Shown here: positions 1-5,414 of the stretch, one piece after another
Layout of the letters: each line of letters begins with the position of its first letter
Position numbering within the stretch: the stretch's first letter is position 1
NCBI GenBank assembly: GCA_021838065.1
Contig: JAKCEJ010000092.1
Coordinates: 1-9,268, forward strand
DNA length: 9,268 nucleotides
Direction of reading: 5' to 3'
Origin: Pseudomonadota bacterium
GTDB lineage: Bacteria > Pseudomonadota > Gammaproteobacteria > Steroidobacterales > Steroidobacteraceae
The notes under the pieces: generated by a model
Database searches by the model: none
Seen by the model: the letters and a program-made list of their open reading frames with translations, nothing else
What the model was told of the DNA's origin: nothing
Made by a program: the position numbers and the translations under genes

Positions 1-188
1 GCCGAATTGACCGTGATGCGCACCAGTTCGGAGCCGGCGCGGGCGAGGGACTTCACCTGCTGCGCCGTGCCCTCCACGTCGGCCGTGTCAGTATTGGTCA
101 TCGACTGCACAACGATGGGGGCGGCGCCGCCGACGCGGACGGCGCCAATGGTGACCTGAACGGTGGAACGGCGTGCAATGGGTGACAT
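1..188 (-). CDS. ispG: 4-hydroxy-3-methylbut-2-en-1-yl diphosphate synthase (flavodoxin), N-terminal part
   Basis: IspG (GcpE) is the cytosolic [4Fe-4S] enzyme that reductively converts methylerythritol cyclodiphosphate to HMBPP, the next-to-last step of non-mevalonate isoprenoid synthesis. Only the first 62 codons are present; the gene leaves the window at its left edge. The visible N-terminus starts MSPIARRSTVQVTIG and then shows the family signatures GGAAPIVVQSMTNTDTADVE and AGSELVRITVN, which belong to the first strands of the TIM barrel. The iron-sulfur cysteines lie in the missing C-terminal part. The ATG at 188 fits the usual IspG start a few residues before the RR(S/R)T motif. An AGG lies just upstream as a modest ribosome binding site. 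It is transcribed divergently from the glycine cleavage genes, so 189-343 must hold promoters for both directions. Identification is firm; no frameshift or missing motif is seen in the visible part. Confidence 0.93.
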   Translation of the reverse strand, partial: MSPIARRSTVQVTIGAVRVGGAAPIVVQSMTNTDTADVEGTAQQVKSLARAGSELVRITVNS

Positions 189-232
189 GGAGACCTGCCA
201 GTGACTTCGGGGACCGAACCGGTGGACCTGGG

Positions 233-238
233 ATTTTA
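233..238 (-). promoter_or_regulatory. candidate -10 element for ispG
   Basis: Read on the minus strand the hexamer is TAAAAT, five of six matches to TATAAT, and it is the only AT-rich stretch in the GC-rich sequence upstream of ispG. It would start transcription near 226 and give a leader of about 38 bases. No convincing -35 hexamer is visible at the right spacing, so this is a positional inference only. Confidence 0.35.
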
Positions 239-317
239 CCGGGACGGACGGCCCGCCGCGACCGCCGGCGCGAGCGGGGGCGGCGCGCCGCCGGCCGCGC
301 CAATCCGGCCCAAAGGC

Positions 318-326
318 TGGTATCAT
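318..326 (+). promoter_or_regulatory. extended -10 promoter of the glycine cleavage operon
   Basis: The sequence TGGTATCAT fits an extended -10 element (TGn followed by TATCAT, five of six matches to TATAAT). No good -35 hexamer lies 17 bases upstream, which is common when the TG extension is present. Transcription would begin around 332-334, about ten bases before the first pairing strand of the riboswitch at 344. That placement is what a riboswitch leader needs and is the strongest argument for the call. Inferred, not demonstrated. Confidence 0.55.
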
Positions 327-343
327 CGGCGCGCCCCGAACAC

Positions 344-434
344 CGATCTGCACGGAGAGAGTCCGGCCCACGGGCCGGAACGCCGAAGGCGCAATTCCCG
401 CCCGGAAACGCTCAGGCACACGAACGGCAGATTG
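344..434 (+). promoter_or_regulatory. glycine aptamer 1
   Basis: P1 is formed by 344-351 (CGATCTGC) with 427-434 (GCAGATTG): seven Watson-Crick pairs and one G-U wobble. A strong GC hairpin (362-368 with 373-379) forms one internal arm. The core segments GCCGAAGGCGCAA and ACGCTCAGGCA match the conserved binding-site strands. In CTCAGG the first position is preceded by CG rather than the usual CT, a small deviation from consensus. The fold was drawn by eye. Confidence 0.9.
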
Positions 435-460
435 CGCAGGCCGCAGGGTTCTGCGCGGGG

Positions 461-549
461 TCTCTGGAGAGCGGCGGGCGCGTTGCAGCGCCGGCCCACC
501 GAAGGGGAGAGGCGCGCGGCGCCCGATCTCTCAGGTCACCGGACAGAGG
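461..549 (+). promoter_or_regulatory. glycine aptamer 2
   Basis: P1 is CTCTG (462-466) with CAGAG (544-548), extended by a U-G pair (461 with 549). The core strands CACCGAAGGGG, TCTCTCAGGT and GGACAGAGG are near-perfect consensus, better conserved than in aptamer 1. Its closing strand ends only two bases before the terminator stem, so P1 formation and the downstream fold are physically adjacent. Confidence 0.93.
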
Positions 550-550
550 G

Positions 551-577
551 GCGGCAGGCGAGCCTGCCGCTTTTTTT
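551..577 (+). terminator. intrinsic terminator of the riboswitch expression platform
   Basis: An 8-base-pair perfect stem (GCGGCAGG at 551-558, CCTGCCGC at 563-570) closes a CGAG loop and is followed directly by seven T residues (571-577). It lies between aptamer 2 and the gcvT start, the standard position for an attenuator. The stem could be prolonged by G-U pairs into the T run and by CAGAG (544-548) with CTCTG (582-586) if aptamer 2 is not folded. No strong strand able to sequester the left arm was found upstream, so how glycine relieves termination is unresolved. Confidence 0.92.
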
Positions 578-585
578 GTTTCTCT

Positions 586-590
586 GGAGG
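586..590 (+). promoter_or_regulatory. ribosome binding site of gcvT
   Basis: GGAGG is a perfect Shine-Dalgarno core, four bases before the GTG at 595, which it selects as the start. It is embedded in TCTCTGGAG (581-589), an exact copy of the aptamer-2 segment at 461-469, so part of it may be masked by the aptamer's closing strand. Confidence 0.85.
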
Positions 591-594
591 ATCT

Positions 595-1680
595 GTGGCA
601 CGACGAACCCCTTTATTCGCCATCCATCAGGCCGCGGGCGCGCGCATCGTCGATTTCGGGGGCTGGGACATGCCCCTGCAGTACGGCTCCCTGATCGCCG
701 AGCACCATGCCGTGCGGCGCGCGGCCGGCGTGTTCGACGTGTCCCACATGTGCGTGGTCGATCTCGAGGGCGAAGCAGTGCGGCCCTTCCTGCTCAAGCT
801 CTACGCCAATGACGTGGGCAAGCTCACTGTCCCCGGCAAGGCGCTCTACGGGTGCCTGCTGAATGAGCGCGGCGGGGTCATCGATGACCTCATCGTCTAC
901 TACCTCGGCGAGCAGTGGTTCCGCGCGGTGGTCAACGCCGGCACCCGCGACAAGGATCTCGCCTGGATGCGCCGGCAGGCCGAGCCGTTCGGCGTCTCCG
1001 TGCGCGAGCGGGCCGATCTGGCGATGCTCGCCGTGCAGGGGCCCGAGGCGCGCGAGCGCGTGGTGGGGCTGCTGTCGGGCGCCGGGGCCGAGCGGGCGCT
1101 CGCGCTCGGCGCCTTCTTTGGCGCCGAGATCGACGGCTGGTTCATCTCCCGCACGGGCTACACCGGCGAGGACGGCTTCGAGATCATGTTGCCGGCGCGC
1201 GAGGCCGAAGCGCTGTGGCGCGCCCTCACGGGCGCCGGCGTCGTGCCCTGCGGCCTCGGCGCGCGCGATACGCTGCGCCTCGAGGCGGGCATGAACCTCT
1301 ACGGCAACGACATGGACGAGAACACCAACCCGCTCGAGTCGGGCCTCGCCTGGACGGTCGCGATGGGACGGGGGCGCGCGTTCATCGGCCGCGAGGCGCT
1401 TGAGGCGCTGCGCGCGCGCGGGCTCGAGCGCAAGCTCGCGGGCCTGGTGCTCGAGGAGCGCGGCGTGCTGCGCGCGCATCAGCGCGTGATCGCCCCGGGC
1501 GCCGGCGAGGGCGAGATCACCAGCGGCACGTTTTCCCCGACTCTCGAGCGCTCGATTGCGCTGGCGCGCATTCCCGCCTCGGCGAGCGATCAGGTCCAGG
1601 TCGATGTGCGCGGCAAGCTGCTCGCCGCCCGCGTCGTGAAGCCGCCGTTCGTGCGGCACGGCAAGTCGCTCGTCGGCTGA
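595..1680 (+). CDS. gcvT: glycine cleavage system T protein (aminomethyltransferase)
   Basis: GcvT takes the aminomethyl group from the lipoyl arm of GcvH, releases ammonia and transfers the one-carbon unit to tetrahydrofolate, giving 5,10-methylene-THF in the cytosol. The 361 residues are full length (the E. coli protein is about 364). Motifs in order: GARIVDFGGWDMPLQYGS (15-32), AGVFDVSHM (44-52), GGVIDDLIVYY (93-103) with the folate-site aspartate D97 at the same number as in E. coli, VQGP (147-150), TGYTGEDGFEI (187-197), CGLGARDTLRLEAGMNLYG (219-237), and the C-terminal SGTFSPTLERSIALARIP (310-327) with KPPFVRHGK (349-357). The start is a GTG chosen by GGAGG four bases upstream; the second residue is coded directly after it and the ARRTPLFAIHQ alignment begins there. 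First gene of the operon, directly behind the glycine riboswitch. All key residues are present. Confidence 0.98.
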   Translation: MARRTPLFAIHQAAGARIVDFGGWDMPLQYGSLIAEHHAVRRAAGVFDVSHMCVVDLEGEAVRPFLLKLYANDVGKLTVPGKALYGCLLNERGGVIDDLIVYYLGEQWFRAVVNAGTRDKDLAWMRRQAEPFGVSVRERADLAMLAVQGPEARERVVGLLSGAGAERALALGAFFGAEIDGWFISRTGYTGEDGFEIMLPAREAEALWRALTGAGVVPCGLGARDTLRLEAGMNLYGNDMDENTNPLESGLAWTVAMGRGRAFIGREALEALRARGLERKLAGLVLEERGVLRAHQRVIAPGAGEGEITSGTFSPTLERSIALARIPASASDQVQVDVRGKLLAARVVKPPFVRHGKSLVG

Positions 1681-1759
1681 GCCTGCGCGAACCGGTCGCC
1701 TCCCCGTCACCCGCCATCCAACCACCCACAATCATCGATTCGACCCTACGGAGCGTCGC

Positions 1760-2149
1760 ATGAGCAAGGTTCCTTCCGATCTCAAATACACGCGCACCCA
1801 CGAATGGCTGCGGACGCTGCCCGACGGTACCGTCGAGGTCGGCATCACCGATCATGCGCAGCACGCTCTCGGCGATCTGGTGTTCGTCGAGGTGCCCGAG
1901 AAGGGCCGCAAGGTCACCCCGGGGGAGCCGTTCGCCGTGGTCGAGTCCGTCAAGGCGGCCTCGGACGTCTACGCGCCCGTCACCGGCGAGGTGATCGAGG
2001 GCAACGCCGCCCTCGCGAACGCCCCCGAGAGCATCAACACCGATCCCTACGGCGGCGGGTGGCTCGCGCGGGTGCGCCCCGAGGGCGCGCCGGGCGCGCT
2101 GCTCACTGCCGCCGAGTACGAGAAGCTGACCGCGGAGGAGGGCGACTGA
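1760..2149 (+). CDS. gcvH: glycine cleavage system H protein (lipoyl carrier)
   Basis: GcvH shuttles the aminomethyl intermediate and reducing equivalents between the P, T and L proteins on a lipoyl arm. The 129 residues equal the usual family length. The lipoylation site is K65 in VVESVKAASDVYAPV; the surrounding biotinyl/lipoyl fold motifs are all visible: YTRTHEWLR, GITDHAQHALGDLVFVEVP, GEVIEGNAALANAPESINTD and the C-terminal GGGWLARV. The ATG is preceded by GGAG at six bases. It lies 79 bases behind gcvT; that gap has no recognisable terminator or clear promoter, so it is probably cotranscribed. Its stop overlaps the start of gcvPA (TGATG). Lipoate must be attached by LipB/LipA or LplA encoded elsewhere. 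Confidence 0.98.
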   Translation: MSKVPSDLKYTRTHEWLRTLPDGTVEVGITDHAQHALGDLVFVEVPEKGRKVTPGEPFAVVESVKAASDVYAPVTGEVIEGNAALANAPESINTDPYGGGWLARVRPEGAPGALLTAAEYEKLTAEEGD

Positions 2150-3522
2150 TGGCGTTCGTTCCGCATACGCGCGAGGACGTCGCGGCGATGCTCGAGGCCA
2201 TCGGCGTCGAGGGCATCGAGCGGCTGTTCGAGGAGATCCCCGCGAACCTTCGCATCCGCTCGCTCGCGGGAGTGCCCGAGGCGCTCAACGAGATGCAGCT
2301 CGCACGGCTGATGAGCGAGCGCTCGCGCCGCGACGGGCGGCCGCTGTGCTTCATCGGCGCCGGCGCCTACGAGCATCACATTCCGGCGGCCGTCTGGGCG
2401 GTGGCGACGCGCGGGGAGTTCTACAGCGCCTACACGCCCTATCAGGCCGAGGCCAGTCAGGGCACGCTGCAGCTGCTGTACGAATACCAGACCATGATGG
2501 TGAATCTCACGGGCATGGAGGTCTCGAACGCATCGCTCTACGACGGAGCCAGCGCGCTCGCCGAGGCGAGCCTGATGGCCGTGCGCGCCAACCGGCACTC
2601 GCACTCGCAGCGCATTCTCGTGCCGCGCACCGTGCATCCGCATTACCGGCGCGCCGCGCTCGGCATCGCCGGCAACCAGGGCCTGGCGTTCGAGGAGGTG
2701 CCGCTCTCGGGCGCAAGCGGCTGCATCCCGATGGGCGCGCTCGCGCGCTACGAGGGCGAGGACATCACCGCGCTCGTCATCCAGCAGCCCAACGTGTTCG
2801 GAAGCCTCGAGGACGTGGATGCGCTGACCGACTGGGCGCACGCGCGCAACATTCTGGTGGTGGGCGTGGTCAATCCGGTCTCGCTCGCGCTGCTGAAGCC
2901 CCCGGGGCAATGGGGCGCACGGGGCGCGGACATCGTGGTCGGCGACGGCCAGCCGCTCGGCATTCCCCTCTCCTCGGGCGGACCGTACTTCGGCTTCATG
3001 ACCACCCGCATGGCGAACGTGCGGCAGATGCCCGGGCGCATCGTCGGGCGCACCGTCGATGCCGACGGCCGGCCGGGCTTCACCCTGACACTGCAGGCGC
3101 GCGAACAGCACATCCGCCGCGCCAAGGCCACCTCGAACATCTGCACCAATCAGGGTCTGATGGTCACGGCGGCCACGATCCACCTGTCGCTGATGGGGGC
3201 CGAGGGGCTGCGGCGCACCGCAGCGGCCTGCCACGCACGCACCGAGGAGCTGATTGCCGCGCTCACCGCCCTGCCCGGGGTGCGCCGGCTGTTCGCCGCG
3301 CCGGTGTTCCATGAGGCGCCGATCGGCCTGGAGCGCCCGGTGGCGCCGCTGCTCGAGCGCCTGGCCGCTCGCGGCATCATCGGCGGCTGGGACCTCGCCG
3401 AGCACTATCCGGAGCTCGGGCCGGCGCTGCTGGTGTGCGCCACCGAGACCAAGACCCGTGAGGACATCGAGCGCTACCGCGCCGCGCTCGATGAGTGCCT
3501 GCGCGAAGCGCGCGCCGCCTGA
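2149..3522 (+). CDS. gcvPA: glycine dehydrogenase (decarboxylating) subunit 1
   Basis: This is the N-terminal half of the split P protein, which with GcvPB forms an alpha2beta2 pyridoxal-phosphate enzyme that decarboxylates glycine and loads the aminomethyl group on GcvH. The 457 residues match the usual GcvPA length. Diagnostic motifs: FVPHTREDVAAMLEAIGV (3-20), LFEEIPANLRIRS (26-38), GAGAYEHHIPAAV (70-82), FYSAYTPYQAEASQGTLQ (91-108), YDGASALAEA (131-140), and later GGPYFGFM and RAKATSNICTNQ. It has the aminotransferase fold but not the PLP lysine, which lies in GcvPB. The ATG overlaps the gcvH stop by one base and its own TGA overlaps the next ATG by one base, so the subunits are likely translationally coupled, suiting an equimolar complex. 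The two P subunits together make 957 residues, about the size of a fused GcvP. Confidence 0.97.
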   Translation: MAFVPHTREDVAAMLEAIGVEGIERLFEEIPANLRIRSLAGVPEALNEMQLARLMSERSRRDGRPLCFIGAGAYEHHIPAAVWAVATRGEFYSAYTPYQAEASQGTLQLLYEYQTMMVNLTGMEVSNASLYDGASALAEASLMAVRANRHSHSQRILVPRTVHPHYRRAALGIAGNQGLAFEEVPLSGASGCIPMGALARYEGEDITALVIQQPNVFGSLEDVDALTDWAHARNILVVGVVNPVSLALLKPPGQWGARGADIVVGDGQPLGIPLSSGGPYFGFMTTRMANVRQMPGRIVGRTVDADGRPGFTLTLQAREQHIRRAKATSNICTNQGLMVTAATIHLSLMGAEGLRRTAAACHARTEELIAALTALPGVRRLFAAPVFHEAPIGLERPVAPLLERLAARGIIGGWDLAEHYPELGPALLVCATETKTREDIERYRAALDECLREARAA

Positions 3523-5024
3523 TGCGAGACTCGACGATGAGCTCTGAACGAACCGACCGTCTGGAAAAACTGATCTTCGAGCACTCGGTGAGCGGCCGCG
3601 GGGCCGAGGACCAGTGGCCGCCCGAGCCCGATGAGCGCAGCACGGCGGATCTGCCGGCCGCGCTGCGCCGCGCCGCCGCGCCGCTGCTGCCCGAGGTGAG
3701 CGAACTGGAGGTGGTGCGCCATTTCACGCGCCTCTCGCAGCTGAACTTCTCCATCGACACGAACTTCTACCCGTTGGGCTCGTGCACGATGAAGTACAAC
3801 CCCAAGGCGTGCAATCAGTACGCGATGCTGCCGGAGTTCCTCGGCCGCCATCCGCTCGCGCCCGAGTCGAGCGGCCAGGGCGTGCTCGAGTGCCTGTTCG
3901 AGCTGCAGGAGATGCTGAAGGAGGTCACCGGCATGCAGGCGGTGGCCTTGAGTCCCATGGCCGGCGCCCAGGGCGAGTATGCGGGCGTGGCGATGATCCG
4001 CGCCTACCACCGGGCGCGCGGCGATCTCGAGCGCAACGAGATCATCGTGCCCGAAGCGGCGCACGGCACCAATCCCGCCACCGCGACCATGTGCGGCTGC
4101 GTGGTGCGCGAAGTGCCGGTCGATGCCGAGGGCGATGTCGACATCGAGGCGCTCAAGCGCGCGGTCGGACCGAAGACCGCCGGCATCATGCTCACCAACC
4201 CCTCGACGCTCGGGGTCTTCGAGCGGCGCATCGAGGAGGTCGCCCGCACGGTGCACGCCGCCGGCGGTCTGCTCTATTACGACGGAGCCAACCTCAATGC
4301 CATTCTCGGCAAGGTGCGCCCGGGAGACATGGGCTTCGATGTCATTCACGTCAATCTGCACAAGACCTTCTCCACCCCGCACGGCGGCGGTGGCCCGGGC
4401 GCAGGTCCGGTCGGCGTCGCCTCGAGGCTCGCGCCGTTCCTGCCGGTGCCCATCGTGGCGCGCCGCGACGAGCGCTACGTATGGCTCACCGAGCGCGACC
4501 TGCCGCAGTCGATCGGGCGCCTCTCGGCTTTCGCCGGCAATGTCGGGGTGCTGCTGCGGGCCTACATCTACATGCGCATGCTCGGCCGCGACGGCATGGC
4601 CAAGGTGGGCGAGTACGCCACGCTCAATGCCAACTACCTGCTCGCGCGCCTCACGCGGGCGGGTTTCGATGCGGCCTACCCGCGCCGTCGCGCCAGCCAC
4701 GAGTTCATCATCACGGTCAAGCGCCAGGCGCGCGAGTTCGGTGTGACGGCGATGGACTTCGCCAAGCGCCTGCTCGATCATGACCAGCATGCTCCCACTA
4801 CCTACTTTCCGCTGCTCGTGCCGGAATGCCTGCTGATCGAGCCGACGGAAACCGAGAGCAAGGCGGCCCTGGACGCGTTCGTCGAGGCCATGACGCGCAT
4901 CCTCGCCGAGGCCGCGCAAGAACCCGAGCGCGTCACGAGCGCTCCGCATACCATGCCGGTACGGCGGCTCGATGACGTGCGGGCCGCCAAGCAGCTGGAT
5001 CTGGCGTGGAAACCCGCCCGATAG
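3522..5024 (+). CDS. gcvPB: glycine dehydrogenase (decarboxylating) subunit 2
   Basis: This is the catalytic C-terminal half of the split P protein. The PLP-binding lysine is K281 in NLHKTFSTPHGGGGPGAG. Other family motifs: FSIDTNFYPLGSCTMKYNPK (76-95), LSPMAGAQGEYAG (143-155), AAHGTNPATATMCG (179-192), NPSTLGVFE (226-234) and YYDGANLNAILG (252-263). At 500 residues it is normal for GcvPB. I chose the ATG at 3522 because it forms the same TGATG stop-start overlap as the preceding junction. An in-frame ATG at 3537 (495 residues) is a fair alternative, because neither has a good Shine-Dalgarno and conserved sequence begins only around SSERTDRLEKLIFE. GcvPA directly precedes it, and the last 19 bases overlap the dgkA start. 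Confidence 0.97.
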   Translation: MRDSTMSSERTDRLEKLIFEHSVSGRGAEDQWPPEPDERSTADLPAALRRAAAPLLPEVSELEVVRHFTRLSQLNFSIDTNFYPLGSCTMKYNPKACNQYAMLPEFLGRHPLAPESSGQGVLECLFELQEMLKEVTGMQAVALSPMAGAQGEYAGVAMIRAYHRARGDLERNEIIVPEAAHGTNPATATMCGCVVREVPVDAEGDVDIEALKRAVGPKTAGIMLTNPSTLGVFERRIEEVARTVHAAGGLLYYDGANLNAILGKVRPGDMGFDVIHVNLHKTFSTPHGGGGPGAGPVGVASRLAPFLPVPIVARRDERYVWLTERDLPQSIGRLSAFAGNVGVLLRAYIYMRMLGRDGMAKVGEYATLNANYLLARLTRAGFDAAYPRRRASHEFIITVKRQAREFGVTAMDFAKRLLDHDQHAPTTYFPLLVPECLLIEPTETESKAALDAFVEAMTRILAEAAQEPERVTSAPHTMPVRRLDDVRAAKQLDLAWKPAR

Positions 5025-5392
5025 CGATTGACCGATCCAAGCCGCGGGGCCTCACCCGGCTGCTGCGCGCCTTCGGCGCGAGCTGGCGGGGCCTCGCCGG
5101 GGCGTTTCGGGAGGAGGCGGCGTTCCGCCAGGAGCTGGCGTTCGCGGCGTTGGCGATGCCGCTCGCGCTGTGGCTCGGGCACAACGGCACGCAGCGGGCG
5201 CTGCTCGCCGCTCCGGTCCTGCTGATTCTGGTGGTGGAGCTGATCAACAGCGCCATCGAGGCGACCGTCGATCGCATCGGGCTCGAGCGCCATGCGCTCG
5301 CCGGTCTTGCCAAGGACATCGGCTCGGCCGCCGTGCTGATGTCGTTCGTCCTGCTCGCGGTGGTGTGGCTGCTGGTGCTGCTCGGCCGTTAG
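5006..5392 (+). CDS. dgkA: diacylglycerol kinase (inner-membrane, DgkA type)
   Basis: DgkA is a small trimeric integral membrane enzyme that phosphorylates diacylglycerol with ATP to phosphatidic acid, recycling lipid left over from membrane-derived oligosaccharide and lipopolysaccharide modification. The 128 residues show the family in order: an amphipathic surface helix ending in FREEAAFRQE (34-43, with E37 at the position of E. coli E28), a first membrane segment (about 44-58), then VVELINSAIEATVDRIG (76-92), which holds the catalytic-site glutamates E78 and E85 and N81, then AKDIGSAAV (102-110), and a third hydrophobic segment (about 111-126). The start is a GTG inside the gcvPB end. No ATG, GTG or TTG lies in frame between it and conserved sequence, and only a weak GGAT precedes it. 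A link of this enzyme to glycine cleavage is not known; cotranscription is inferred from the overlap. Confidence 0.96.
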   Translation: METRPIAIDRSKPRGLTRLLRAFGASWRGLAGAFREEAAFRQELAFAALAMPLALWLGHNGTQRALLAAPVLLILVVELINSAIEATVDRIGLERHALAGLAKDIGSAAVLMSFVLLAVVWLLVLLGR

Positions 5393-5414
5393 CGCAATGT
5401 CAATCGGGGGACCG

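Larger units (their letters stand above)
344..549 (+). promoter_or_regulatory. tandem glycine riboswitch (two aptamers)
   Basis: Two consecutive glycine aptamers sit in the leader of gcvT and should couple transcription or translation of the operon to glycine level. Each carries the family's conserved core in order: GGAGAG, then CCGAAGG, then CTCAGG, then a closing strand. For aptamer 1 these are at about 354-359, 383-389 and 411-415, closed at 427-434. For aptamer 2 they are at about 466-471, 499-505 and 529-534, closed at 544-549. The tandem gcvT-leader arrangement is well known for this class. The linker between the aptamers (435-460) is longer than the usual ten or so bases and can form its own hairpin (434-439 with 451-456). 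An intrinsic terminator follows directly at 551. Known gcv-leader glycine riboswitches generally switch expression on with glycine; the polarity here is inferred, and no clear antiterminator strand was found. Confidence 0.95.

Noticed and set aside
173..812. Two overlapping plus-strand open frames across the ispG-gcvT gap
   Set aside because: They run through the riboswitch, the terminator and the start of gcvT in other frames, have Arg/Ala/Gly-rich compositions typical of GC-rich non-coding frames, and match no family I recognise.
1681..1759. Possible separate gcvH promoter in the gcvT-gcvH gap
   Set aside because: Only weak hexamers such as CACAAT are present, with no matching -35, and there is no terminator to end the upstream transcript.
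2047..3405. 452-codon open frame on the minus strand opposite gcvPA
   Set aside because: Antisense shadow of a certain gene in very GC-rich DNA; composition is His/Arg/Ala-rich and no motif is visible. The same applies to long minus-strand frames at 613-1731, 3474-4949, 5421-6578, 6606-7355 and 7374-9188.
3495..3521. Upstream GTG start for gcvPB at 3495
   Set aside because: It would add nine Arg-rich residues overlapping the end of gcvPA with no similarity to GcvPB N-termini; ATG at 3522 with the TGATG overlap is more sensible.
5397..5414. ATG at 5397 as the start of the double protease
   Set aside because: No ribosome site precedes it, while GGGGGA at 5406-5411 serves the ATG at 5415 and gives a cleaner signal peptide with Arg residues near the N-terminus.
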